Shown here piece after piece: positions 34,622 to 43,949 of a stretch of 64,000 bases of DNA. Every line of letters begins with the position of its first letter. The stretch's first letter is position 1. Under the pieces are notes generated by a model. It was given only the letters and a program-made list of their open reading frames with translations. It searched no databases and was not told the origin of the DNA. Position numbers and translations under genes: made by a program. This stretch comes from Trichosphaerium sp. ATCC 40318. Taxonomy: Eukaryota > Discosea > Flabellinia > Trichosidae. Location: positions 62,001 to 126,000 of the forward strand of contig JALMLS010000310.1 of assembly GCA_038496445.1 (NCBI GenBank), read 5' to 3'.

Positions 34622-35181
34622 TCACAGGCTTACATTTTCTAACCATTTATGAATGTCAAACTCGTTTATCACATCATCAGCATTAGGCACGTCATCTAAT
34701 TTTGGATAGTACAAAATAGCAAGCATGAAATCAAGCTCAAGAGTTTTAAGAAAAGTAATCCAGAGTACCAGATCTTCTTTTGATGCTTTTGTTCCTTCTT
34801 TCGTAAATTCTTTTTTAGCTCCGCTGCAATCATCAGTTCGTCTGCGAACCGCCTTGCTTTCACTATGTTACTTACAACGTTGGCTTTCTCCGCAGCCGTG
34901 TCTCTCTTTACCCCTGGGCCAGAGATAATACTTTCACCTTCTGGGTACTGTAAACATAGCGTCACTGTGCCGTGGCTTGAGGAATGGTATTGTAGTGTTA
35001 ATTCTTTCGTAGTTAATTCAACAGTCCTGGAACGACCATCCTCACGCGTGTAAAGCAATGTACCGCCATTTGCTGCAAAAACAGCTGTCATTCCGATTAG
35101 ATTAGGCGAAAACTGGTTGTCATCATACTCCTGTTGAGTAACGGATACGGCTTTGTTACCAAAAGGATCATTTTTAGCCAT
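34622..35181 (-). CDS. Conserved-looking protein with an apparent -1 frameshift
   Basis: ATG at 35181 (MAKNDPFGNKAVSVTQQEYD). The frame runs well to about residue 123 (FADELMIAAELKK) and then becomes basic and poor. The -1 frame from the A-AAA-AAG run at 34816-34810 continues with EFTKEGTKASKEDLVLWITF, LKTLELDFMLAILYYPKLDD and ends IHKWLENVSL at a TGA followed at once by AATAAA. That end is far more protein-like than the zero-frame tail. I found no GT-AG intron with the right phase. So either ribosomes slip at this classical heptamer, or the sequence or the gene has lost one A. No family recognised. Confidence 0.55.
34810..34816 (-). promoter_or_regulatory. Candidate -1 ribosomal frameshift heptamer
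   Basis: On the minus strand the zero-frame codons are CTA AAA AAG, so A-AAA-AAG is positioned exactly as a -1 slippery heptamer, at the point where the coding frame appears to change. I did not identify a convincing pseudoknot downstream by eye. Confidence 0.35.
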
Positions 35182-35579
35182 TGTGGTATGTAGCGCAAAG
35201 CCTTTGTAATTGTCAAGTGCTTAATTGTGTTTTTAAGTAAGGTCGTTAAAATATCTTCAGTGAAACCATTTTATCGATTTTGCACAATATTCAGTTTGGG
35301 TAGTCACAAAGATGCATCAAAACTTCTACGTTAAAATAACCTTTTGCCAACATACTACACAGTCCACGTTTGCACTGTAAATCTATCAGTTAGCACATGT
35401 TGACTTAGCTACTCATGTTCTTGAACATTCAATGGAGTGCTGAGCTTTATTAAAAGAGAACCTTACATTTCTGACTTGATACCGTGTGTTTGCTGACGCT
35501 ACACTCAACCACTGATTGACGAGCATCATCAATAAGTATCTCAAATTTACAAACATCAACAGTGGAAGTGTGAATATTG

Positions 35580-36884
35580 TTAGATAGTAATGTTGAATAA
35601 AGGAAACGCAATATGCTCATAATAGTGTTTGTTAAGTCCTGGAAGAGACTTATAGATATTCTTAGAAGTTGACGTGCATGCTACATCAAGTGATCGAACG
35701 CCTTTTAGTGCCAAAACACCCTCATCGGTCACGTTTTGACAATGATATAAACTAATTGCATAAACACCAGCCAGCGCTTTAACACCTTCATCTGTTACCA
35801 AAGTTCCTTCAAGGTTAATACTATAAACTCCCGCCAATGCCTTTACTCCCTCATCAGTCAAACGGTGACAACAACTTAAATCAACACTATGAGCACCAGC
35901 CAGAGCTTTAACACCTTCATCTGTAATATGTTTGCAATGGCTTAAGTCAATCGTATGAACACCCGCCAATGCTTTAACACCATCGTCTGTAACATTTGTA
36001 CAAGAGCCTAAGCAAATAGTATGTACTCCTGCAAGAGCTTTAACACCATCATCTACAACACATGTTTTCATTAGCTCAATTTTATGAACCCCAGCCAACG
36101 CTTTAATACCAGCACTTGAAACGTTGGTATAATTTAACTTAATTATTTTAACCCCTGCCAGAGCCTTAATGCCATCGTCTGTCACTTGCCGGCAATGGCT
36201 TAAATCAATAGCATAAACACCAGCTAGTGCTTTAACACCTTTATCTGTGATAAGTCTACAACGACTTAAGTCAATTGTGTGAACACCAGATAATGCTTTA
36301 ATAGCCTCATCTGAAACACTGGTGCGAGCAAGACCAATTGTATGAACGCCAGCCAATGCTTTGATACCATCAGCATTTATCACACTATCACAGCCACGTA
36401 AATTAATTGTATGTACTCCAGCAAGTTGCTTAATACCATTGCTTGTCACACACCGATAGCAAAGTACAATTCTATGAATACCAGCAAGTTGTTTAAGATG
36501 ATCATCTGTAACTTCATCACACAAAGAAAGGTCAATACTGTTTATGTCAAAACCAGTAAAGTCAATACTCCTATCAAGCTGATTAAGTTTGAGAGCATAA
36601 CCACCTTGTAAGAACTTCAAGTGCTTTTGTTTTATTGGGAAATCTATTATAAGTAAGTTTGTTTTGATGAGATATGGTGCTTTGTTGAATAATTTTTTAA
36701 GCTTTCTCCGTGTCTTGATAACAATAGTTCCTCTGTATGCATAGTTCAAGTGATTTATTGCTATTTTAGACAATATTTTAGATGTTCGTACTACTGAGCG
36801 CATATCTAACATGGATACAAACTGTAGAACATGAACAATAACCTCAACTGGGATCTCATCAAAGAATGCGCTGGTTGGCTTCAT
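35580..36884 (-). CDS. F-box plus leucine-rich repeat protein, intronless
   Basis: Single exon of 434 residues. The N-terminus MKPTSAFFDEIPVEVIVHVL, with LDMRSVVRTSKILSKIA, fits an F-box (P-x-E-V...L...R...V). A linker of about 100 residues leads to some 14 repeats of 20-22 residues of the form T-D-E-G-V-K-A-L-A-G-V-H-T-I-D-L-S-x-C. They are cysteine-containing AMN1/FBXL-type repeats, but unusually regular, with long units (L-S-x-C) and shorter ones (L-x-x-T-x-V). Such proteins act as substrate-binding F-box subunits of SCF ubiquitin ligases; substrate unknown. A broken relative lies 500 bp upstream on the other strand. The near-identity of units at DNA level implies ongoing repeat exchange. 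Confidence 0.8.
   Translation of the reverse strand: MKPTSAFFDEIPVEVIVHVLQFVSMLDMRSVVRTSKILSKIAINHLNYAYRGTIVIKTRRKLKKLFNKAPYLIKTNLLIIDFPIKQKHLKFLQGGYALKLNQLDRSIDFTGFDINSIDLSLCDEVTDDHLKQLAGIHRIVLCYRCVTSNGIKQLAGVHTINLRGCDSVINADGIKALAGVHTIGLARTSVSDEAIKALSGVHTIDLSRCRLITDKGVKALAGVYAIDLSHCRQVTDDGIKALAGVKIIKLNYTNVSSAGIKALAGVHKIELMKTCVVDDGVKALAGVHTICLGSCTNVTDDGVKALAGVHTIDLSHCKHITDEGVKALAGAHSVDLSCCHRLTDEGVKALAGVYSINLEGTLVTDEGVKALAGVYAISLYHCQNVTDEGVLALKGVRSLDVACTSTSKNIYKSLPGLNKHYYEHIAFPLFNITI
35640..36460 (-). repeat. Tandem 60-66 bp LRR coding repeats
   Basis: Units encoding A-L-A-G-V-H-T-I follow each other through most of the F-box/LRR gene; forward-strand hallmarks are repeated gccagagctttaacaccttc-like blocks at roughly 60-66 bp spacing. 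Confidence 0.8.
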
Positions 36885-37369
36885 ATTTTGTTTACAATAG
36901 ATTTAAATAGTGCTACCGGTGAAAACTTGCGATTGGTTTGTAATATTTAGTGACCACGTTTTTACTACTCTTGAAACTTGGCGACTTTCGGTACAAATTT
37001 GAGGCGTAAATATTAGCCAAGCAAAAGCAACACATAAAATGGCGTCCACCGAAAGCGCTTTGAAACAAACGTATTAATGAAATTCGGACCACTGTTTAAA
37101 ATTTTTCGAAAGAAAAATTCGAAAAAATAGAATTCGATACAAAAACCGAATGCCTATACAACCAATGGATCACTATATAGCGATCTCGATTTCAGCTTCT
37201 CAAACATGCCGTCTTCTTTCTTCTATTATCCACGATATAGTAGGATACTACAGCATTAGATTATACCAGCTTGCAAAAGAATTAAATTTTTTCGGTATTT
37301 TGAAACACAAAAATTAGGTTAGTTGGTATTAAAAAGACAGGTTTCCTTCCAACAATCTTCTGGAACAAT
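36885..37369. other. Spacer between intact and broken LRR copies
   Basis: Holds the upstream flank of the intact F-box/LRR gene and the degraded 5' side of the pseudogene. No F-box-like coding remains were recognised in it. Confidence 0.4.
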
Positions 37370-37822
37370 TTGCAGGAGTTCATACAATTGACCTTCGAGG
37401 AATATTGCCTGCTAAAAGTTTGAAAGCGCTTGCTGGTGTCCATACTATAAAACTTGCTGGCACTGATGTAACGGAAAAGGCATCAGGTTTCTGCATTTCA
37501 CTGGTGTAACAGATAAAAGCATGAACGCTTGCTGGAGTACACATCATCAACCTTGATAATACTGCAATCACAGATGAAGGGGTAAAAGCACTCAAAGGTT
37601 CATTCTATTTCATTGTCACAAAGTTATGAAGTAACAGATGAAGGCATTAGAGCATTGGCTGGCGTGCATAAAATAAACCTTACTGACACTAATGTAACAG
37701 ATAAAGGTCTCAGCTTTCTTAAAGGAGTTCATACAATAAAGCTTAATGGTTGCAAAGACAAAACAGATATGGGTATGACTTCTCTTACCGGTGTTCACAC
37801 AATACACCAAGATAACAGATAA
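37370..37822 (+). pseudogene. Broken copy of the ALAGVHTI-type LRR gene
   Basis: Plus-strand sequence with the same repeat as the gene at 35580-36884 but in three frames: GVHTIDLRGILPAKSLKALA and VHTIKLAGTDVTEKASGF in the first, LAGVHIINLDNTAITDEGVK from about 37529 in the second, and SLSQSYEVTDEGIRALAGVH to 37822 in the third. Frame changes lie near 37485-37530 and 37600. There is no F-box start. It is oriented divergently from the intact gene, so an inverted duplication followed by decay is likely. Short open parts are not expected to be translated. Confidence 0.8.
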
Positions 37823-38599
37823 GCCATTAGTGAACCTTGAAAGACTTGATTTTCCTTGGTGTTCGAGGATTACAAACAACTGTTTGAAACCAGGGCTTTC
37901 AATCGGTGATTTATACAAATAATCTATTAAACCAGGCTCTAAAGTACTTGGCCCATGAAAAAAAATGGAATAAATTGTTTTCCAGTATTTGGAACAGAGG
38001 CCGCAATCAATTATGGTAGTTAGATCACCTACAAAATTGAGTAGAAAAGGAATGAGCTCTCAGGTAGCATACATCGCAATTATACACTAGTTAATTTTGA
38101 TCACGTGCAATGGCGTTCAATCGATCAGCGTTTTTTACATGATTCTTTATTGCTTGTACAAAAAAGCCGAAGCAGCTCAACTTAATATTTCCTCTATTTT
38201 TTATGTATGAAGAAGAAAACAAGTGCAATTTATGTTTTGTTTCTATTCTATTGTATGTTATTCCTGTGCGCCTGGTGAGCGAAGGATGTTCATATTTGTC
38301 AAGGGTTTGATAAGTTTGTCTTCTAGGAGGTTTTCGGATCTCAAACCGTTCACAACAACTTTTGCTGAACCAAAAAGTGTACTGCCCGCAACTTTCGGAC
38401 GTAAAAACTGCTTGCCGGAAGCGATAAAAATGGTAAAACTATAACGATATTTAGTAAATGTAACAAATAACCTGATTTCGGAGCAAAAAGGGGTACGTTT
38501 TATGAATGAAGGTGTATCACGTTCAGGAAACGGTTTTTCACATGAAGTGTTAAGTCACTTTTACCGCCGTTTGGTGTCCATCAAAACAAACTCATTAAA
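37823..38599. other. Intergenic region, no supported gene
   Basis: Follows the LRR remnant. An open stretch at 38223-38444 lacks a supporting start context and splice sites. CACGTG occurs at 38102. The 3' part is the flank of the first Cys-rich gene. Confidence 0.4.
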
Positions 38600-39058
38600 A
38601 TGACCTCAACCACCCTTCTAGTACTTGCTCTTACCCTTGTAGTTCTGGTACGTGTTCGTTTCAATCCTTCTTTACTCACAGCTTACTAGACTTTCGCTCA
38701 AGAACGCTGCTGTGTCTACAACGCTGAACGTGATGTTTGTGTTGACAACGGATGTGGAGAAAAAGGTATCATTCCTACCATCTGCAAAAAGGTTGGCATT
38801 CGTAACCCTGCCGGAGGTACAGCGCTTTAACCGCAAGTATACTAGCCCCCTAACTTCATCTTAGAAGTTGTCAAGTCTTGTCTATGCGTCCCAAGGAATC
38901 CTGAGATCGCTGATAACTGCAGAACACCAGCTACTGGCGATTGTGGAGATATGAACTGCGAAAGAGCTCTTACCCGCGCTCAAATCAGGTCCCCACTCGG
39001 TTGTGTTCGTACTACCAGAGGTAGACAAGACCGTTGTGTATGCTCTGTATGCTTTTAA
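38600..39058 (+). CDS. Secreted Cys-rich protein, tandem copy 1
   Basis: Three exons. ATG at 38600 gives a signal peptide (MTSTTLLVLALTLVVL) ending at a GTACGT donor near 38648. The second exon reads TFAQERCCVYNAERDVCVDN with GCGEKGIIPTICKKVG, and a GTACAG donor near 38815. The last exon starts near 38864 and reads SCLCVPRNPEIADNCRTPAT, then GDCGDMNCERAL, SPLGCVRTTRGRQ and CVCSVCF before the TAA. About 117 residues with some 16 Cys. It shares signal peptide, C-C start and the whole C-terminal motif with the gene at 39856. I recognise no known family (not Kazal, WAP or EGF by spacing). Role could be defence, adhesion or protease inhibition; unknown. Confidence 0.75.
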
Positions 39059-39855
39059 AGTAATGTCTACTCAATAAACCCTCACTCTCATCAACTTGTT
39101 TTTTAATTCACTTCCTGTACATGTGCCTTTCAACAAACGCAAATCCACCGTGCTGAACTACTTTGTGCCAATTTCAATAATTTAGATTGTTTGTTTTTTG
39201 TTGTAACAAATGACATGTCCAGTAACAGGTTTCGTCATACAAGCTCTATGTCAACAATACAATGTAGATTTGGTAAGCCCGTGAATTAGTGACCTCTTTC
39301 ACAAGCACAAGCTATTTGGGAAGACATAAAGATAAAAACATGCAACTCCTTTTTCATGCTGCACTTGAATGGACTTACAACCTGAACTTTATAGCGTTCA
39401 CACAGCGCAAGTTGGGTAAAGTACTTAATATTATACCAGTTCTCTCGCAAGTGGAATACAGTAAAAAGTAACTCACTGAGGACACAATTTGAGACGTCGG
39501 TTTTCGCCATAAGTAACGTATGTAGTTAACCCGCAAATGTCGGCCTAGCTGAAAAAAAAAACAAGCCTGAAATAGTACAACTGTACAACAGCGTCAAATA
39601 TAGCTGGAAACATACTAGCCTTCCTGCAAATTCGGCCGATAAACTCGGTTTTTGTGTTTGGTGCTGACGCACATGTTTTTCGCTTTCCTCTTCGGAATAG
39701 GCGCTAAAGAAAAGCAACACGTGTACGAACAGGCATCTTTGTATTTTCGCACTTTTGGCTATTCTCTTTACGTTATCTAAACACGTGAGTTTCAGCTGAA
39801 TTTTTCTTTCGGGTCAAAAATAACCCAACAATTGGTACATATTTTAACAACAACT
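39059..39855. other. Spacer between tandem Cys-rich genes
   Basis: About 800 bases without a supported gene. It contains two CACGTG sites close to the second gene (39718 and 39782) and a poly(A)-type AATAAA just after the first gene (39071). Confidence 0.4.
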
Positions 39856-40739
39856 ATGACGTTAACAACTCTTCTCTTAGTCGCTCTTTCAATTATAACA
39901 ATTGTACGTTAGTTGATAGCGAAACAAATAAGAAAACAAATCGAGTATTCTGATTGAAGTAGGTGTCATCAAAACCATGCTGTACATACAATCCTGTTAC
40001 TGATAGCTGTACCGATGTCACTTGCTCTTCTCTCCCTGATGGTCTACCAAACGCTCTTCCTACAGTTTGTAAACTATTCAAAAGAGTATCAAGCAGCGGT
40101 AAGTGCTTTGTCGCAAACAAAAAATAGAACCCCTTGTATTGATTCGCTATAGGAGCCACAATAAAACAATGCGGCTGTGTTGTTGATGAGCCATCGGTAG
40201 TAGAAGGAAGTTGTTTTCCTGACCCTGATACTGGTCGTTGTTTCGATACACCTCCTGTAGAGTTATGCAAAACACGTATGCAAAGACTCGGGTTTGATAA
40301 CGGCGAGTGTTGGAACACAGAAGAAGGCTGCCGATGTGTTATCTGCGGTGAAGTCGAACAAAGACCATGTTGCGAATTGTTGGCAAACGGTGAGTGCAGT
40401 GACGTCACTTGCAGCAGAAGAGGTGAGGCAGTTGGTGAACCAACGACTTGCTTGAAAGTGTGGAGAAGATCACAAGTTGGACAACGTACGCCTTTACTTG
40501 TAAATATTCTAATATTAACATTGATTTTTTTAGTAAGACCTTCTTGTCTCTGTGTACCACGTGATAGAGAATTACTTGATAATTGTAGAACACCAGCCTT
40601 CCCACAAGAATGCGGTGATATGAATTGTAAACTGGACTTGAGAACATCTGGATTTCCAAATCCTTTAGGTTGCGTTAGATCTGTACTTCGCACACCACAA
40701 GGAAGAATAGAACGTTGTCTTTGCTCTGTATGTGACTAA
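39856..40739 (+). CDS. Secreted Cys-rich protein, tandem copy 2 (longer)
   Basis: Four exons. Signal peptide MTLTTLLLVALSIITI, donor GTACGT near 39904. The second exon (VSSKPCCTYNPVTDSCTDVT) matches the C-C start of copy 1. The large third exon from about 40153 adds repeated Cys modules (IKQCGCVVDEPSVVEGSCF, CRCVICGEVEQRPCCELL, GECSDVTCSRRGEAVG) absent from copy 1. A GTACGC intron near 40487 leads to the shared end: RPSCLCVPRDRELLDNCRTP, CGDMNCKLDL, NPLGCVRSVLR and CLCSVCD. About 245 residues and some 30 Cys. Internal duplication of the CC-start module probably lengthened it. Function unknown; extracellular. Confidence 0.75.
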
Positions 40740-40962
40740 GAAATTCCAAAATACTGTTCAGATCTGAAAGAACAATAAACTCATTCACAAACATGTCTAT
40801 CCGTTTCTCTGCAGAATTAAGCTGATCACTTTGACACGATATTTTTTAGTTCGTTGTGCTACTTACAATTGCAGTTTTTAACTTCAATTTAATTCTGCTA
40901 CGCCGAGACTAAGTATTTGATTTTCATAGCTACTGATACGTTGTTTTTATTTACATTTGTAG

Positions 40963-42333
40963 TTATTGTTGAGCACAGCGGCTTGTAAACACTTCATCAT
41001 CACTGTCGCGTTCTTCTGGGACAGGGAAAATACTCATGGGTTGCATTGGAGAATCACATACTTGAGATCTCGGTAATGTAGTTTGTGAAAGCAACTAAAC
41101 ATGCTGTTAGGTACCAAAAACTGCTTGATAAGTGACATACGTTTACTGAAGCATCATCTATTGTCATTGGGTACTGAATGTCGAACTCAATATATAGATC
41201 ACCACTAGATGTTGGGTTGTTATATAACGGAAGGCCTTCTCCTTGGACACTATATCTAGCTCCTGGTTTTATTGGACCTCGATTTCTACAGAAAGTTAGG
41301 TTTTTTTTTTTGAGCTTACAGCTTCGTACCTTGTGTTATGTTCAACAACTATCGGCATTCCAGAAACATGCTTGATCTTAAATTTGAACCCAATTAAAGA
41401 ATCAAGGAGAGTAATGCTTTTTTTATAAACCAAATGTTGCCCTTCGTTGCCTGTTCTCGAAAACCTGATGAGACATTAAGTGCAAATATTTCAAACAAAA
41501 ATCATCGCACGTGCTATGTTCCGCATCGTATAACTGAATGATTACTTCACCTGGTTGCAACCCTTGTATTTCGTCACCAAACCCAGGAAATCTAAATTTA
41601 TGTCCAGGTGGTGTTCCAGGTTCAATGTTGAGTGTAAGAGCAACTTGATCCTAAAAACAAAAAGAAAATTAACAAAAAAACAGAAAAAAACAGGAAATCA
41701 TTTTCCTTTTTGGCGCAACGTTCATCTTTGACTTTAATGAAATCACGTGCCACTGTATTATTAAGACGTTTACGAGATAATTTGAATGTTTTTGTGCATC
41801 CTGTAAAGATTTCTTTCAAAGTTACTTGAATAGCCATTATTTTTGTTGGACCATAACCTTGAGGTTGTACATGCACAGGAGCGTTTATATCATTCATAAA
41901 TTCTGTAAAAGGATCTTTTTTATCGTCTTCACGCAGTTTCTGCTCTTGTAAGCCGGATTGACCAGCTAAGTGTTGTCTTAGGTTGTTTTTACTGTTTAAA
42001 AGCATTTCTACGCTATTAAGGGTAGATTGAAGAACATACCGGCGTCGTACACGCGCTTTTTCTCTGGTTTTGATAAAACGCCATAAGCTTCGTTAATGTT
42101 TTTAAACTGGATTAGTTAGGCGCTTAATAGCGGTTTTAGAGCATTTAAGAGGCAACTTGCCTTTTCTACTGCGTCTTCACTCTTGTTTCTGTCAGGATGA
42201 TACTTTATTGCTAGCTAGACGCTCAGATGGCCACATTATAACTTTCTAAGCTTCAACGTACTTTTCTGTACGCTTTTTTGATTACAGCAGCTGAGGCATC
42301 TCTTGGTACACCTAATACCTTGTAGTAATCCAT
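40963..42333 (-). CDS. DnaJ/Hsp40 co-chaperone without zinc finger (class B type)
   Basis: J-domain co-chaperone of Hsp70. The ATG at 42333 starts MDYYKVLGVPRDASAAVIKK, followed on the next exon by LAIKYHPDRNKSEDAVEK (HPD motif present) and FKNINEAYGVLSKPEKKRVY. The middle exon (41700-42005) has KKDPFTEFMNDINAPVH, IQVTLKEIFTGCTKTFKLSR, and the C-terminal substrate-binding exons give LNIEPGTPPGHKFRFPGFGD, GEVIIQLYDAEH, YSVQGEGLPLYNN and DLYIEFDIQYPMTID. No CxxCxGxG zinc motifs. It ends RCAQQ with a downstream AATAAA. The join after EDAVEK uses a GC-AG intron (GCAAGT). Cytosolic, as there is no signal peptide or retention signal. Confidence 0.88.
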
Positions 42334-42580
42334 TCCACAGGTTTACATACACCTTCGCAGGTTGTAAAATATGACTCCATTTGACCTGTAAAAACAGTAC
42401 AGCACGTGATAACCTTGTACAATCATAATGATAACTAACTACAACTTAATACCGTGCTCATAACGTCGAGTAATTATGTTGATGTTATTTGATTTCACTT
42501 TATTTTGTTGAACATCCAGTTGATGCTTTTGTGTCAATTTTTTTTAATATTGTGATTTTGATTCTTAGTTTCTCCTTTGT

Positions 42581-43627
42581 TTAGTCTATACTGGCTATTA
42601 TATGTACTTCCCACTCGTAGAAATTACCCATACAAACTTCTAAGTAAACATAACGCTGGCTTGATAGGTTGTAGAAACCAACAGAAGATGATAAAGTACT
42701 AAATTTAGTAATCTTCCTAATAGGTGCTTCCGATCTTAAGAAAATTACACCACAAGGTACCTCTGTTGCAACAACATCGAGATATGAAGGCTTTTCACCA
42801 AGCGATCCCATGTAGTCTGGACGAGGTGTGCAAGTTGCTCTAATACTGACAACGCGTTTGCCTTCCATTTCAGTAAATCTGTAATTGGCATAGCTGTAAA
42901 AACTTTTGGAATTTGTGAACATTGACAAATGACAAGAAAATACAGTCTCCTTTGTTGATTCTATTGATGGAAAACACAGTACTGCTCTATTTCCACGAGG
43001 ACTGGGAGTAATGTCGTAATATCGCCTCTTATCTTTTAATTTAGGTCTGCGTAGTGTCGCTCTTTTGTTTCCTCTATAATTTATTGTATATTCGCCCACG
43101 TGATCTAGCACGTTTTTGCAACGTCTCGTGAACGCTTTATTGTGGTGATACGCAGACCTGTGCTTCAAATAGGATGAGTAGTTTTGACATAAAAAGGATA
43201 TAGATTCGTCTTGACAGTCTTTTAAAAATATGTCCAAGTTTTTAAAAGCACCAATTACCAGTGTTAAGTTTGTTGAATGTATTATGAAACGGAACAGCAT
43301 ATTTATGTAGTCTTTTGGCTCTAATAACACCCTAAACGCGCCAAATAATCGATATAATGGTCCGCTTTTGAATAGTATTCGGATGTAAGCCTTTAAGCTC
43401 GATTTAAATGATGAACTCAAGTAATCACGCCAGGTAGAGCATACCACTCGCCCAGAGCATATTACTAGTATATTAGTACGTTTGCATAGTTGTTTTAAGT
43501 TTTTGTGTTGAACGTCATTTGATGGCGCTTTTATTACATCATTTAATATGTAGTACGTCAATTCTAGAGGCAAAGGCCAACAGCCTACGTTGTTGATATC
43601 CGGTTCCATGCTACTTTTAACATTCAC
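42581..43627 (-). CDS. F-box-like protein, intronless
   Basis: Single exon of 348 residues, MNVKSSMEPDINNVGCWPLP. The segment WPLPLELTYYILNDVIKA with RVVCSTWRDYLSSSFKSSL fits an F-box (P-x-E-L...I...V...V-C-x-x-W). The rest has no recognised repeat; it contains a Tyr/Phe-rich helical part and a beta-rich second half with HLSMFTNSKSFYSYANYRFT, GVIFLRSEAPIRKITKF and the end MGNFYEWEVHIIASID, which could be a carbohydrate- or SPRY-like fold, unproven. Lack of introns contrasts with the intron-rich neighbours on both sides. Confidence 0.55.
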   Translation of the reverse strand: MNVKSSMEPDINNVGCWPLPLELTYYILNDVIKAPSNDVQHKNLKQLCKRTNILVICSGRVVCSTWRDYLSSSFKSSLKAYIRILFKSGPLYRLFGAFRVLLEPKDYINMLFRFIIHSTNLTLVIGAFKNLDIFLKDCQDESISFLCQNYSSYLKHRSAYHHNKAFTRRCKNVLDHVGEYTINYRGNKRATLRRPKLKDKRRYYDITPSPRGNRAVLCFPSIESTKETVFSCHLSMFTNSKSFYSYANYRFTEMEGKRVVSIRATCTPRPDYMGSLGEKPSYLDVVATEVPCGVIFLRSEAPIRKITKFSTLSSSVGFYNLSSQRYVYLEVCMGNFYEWEVHIIASID

Positions 43628-43949
43628 TTATAGTAGACTACGAAACTTAACCAGACAACTGATCTATCAGTGATTGCAACAAACTCCGTTCGTACTTGTG
43701 GTTTGAATTCCACAAATACAACTGACATTTGTATCGCTGGCAAGCAAAAGGGAGCTCTATTTTCCCACATTCCAAAGGAGAAAAGAAAGCTCAACGCCTT
43801 TCCTGTATGTAACGACATCCAAAAAGGACAGTATAAGCAGCGCTGAAAGATGGACAAGAAAGGAAAAAGCCAACCCGAAACGCTCCAAGGCAAGCATTTG
43901 TAAAGAGACTTTTGGTTAAACGGATTTTATTGTACAAAGTAACGAAAAA

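Noticed and set aside
39893-40693. 266-codon open frame on the minus strand
   Set aside because: It lies entirely opposite the Cys-rich copy 2 gene, begins at no supported start, and is Ser/Thr/His-rich as expected for the complement of a Cys-rich frame. The plus-strand gene has signal peptide, splice sites and a paralogue.
42581-43627. Calling the intronless 348-residue gene a viral remnant
   Set aside because: Intronless status alone is not enough; no viral hallmark domain was recognised, so it is listed only as F-box-like.
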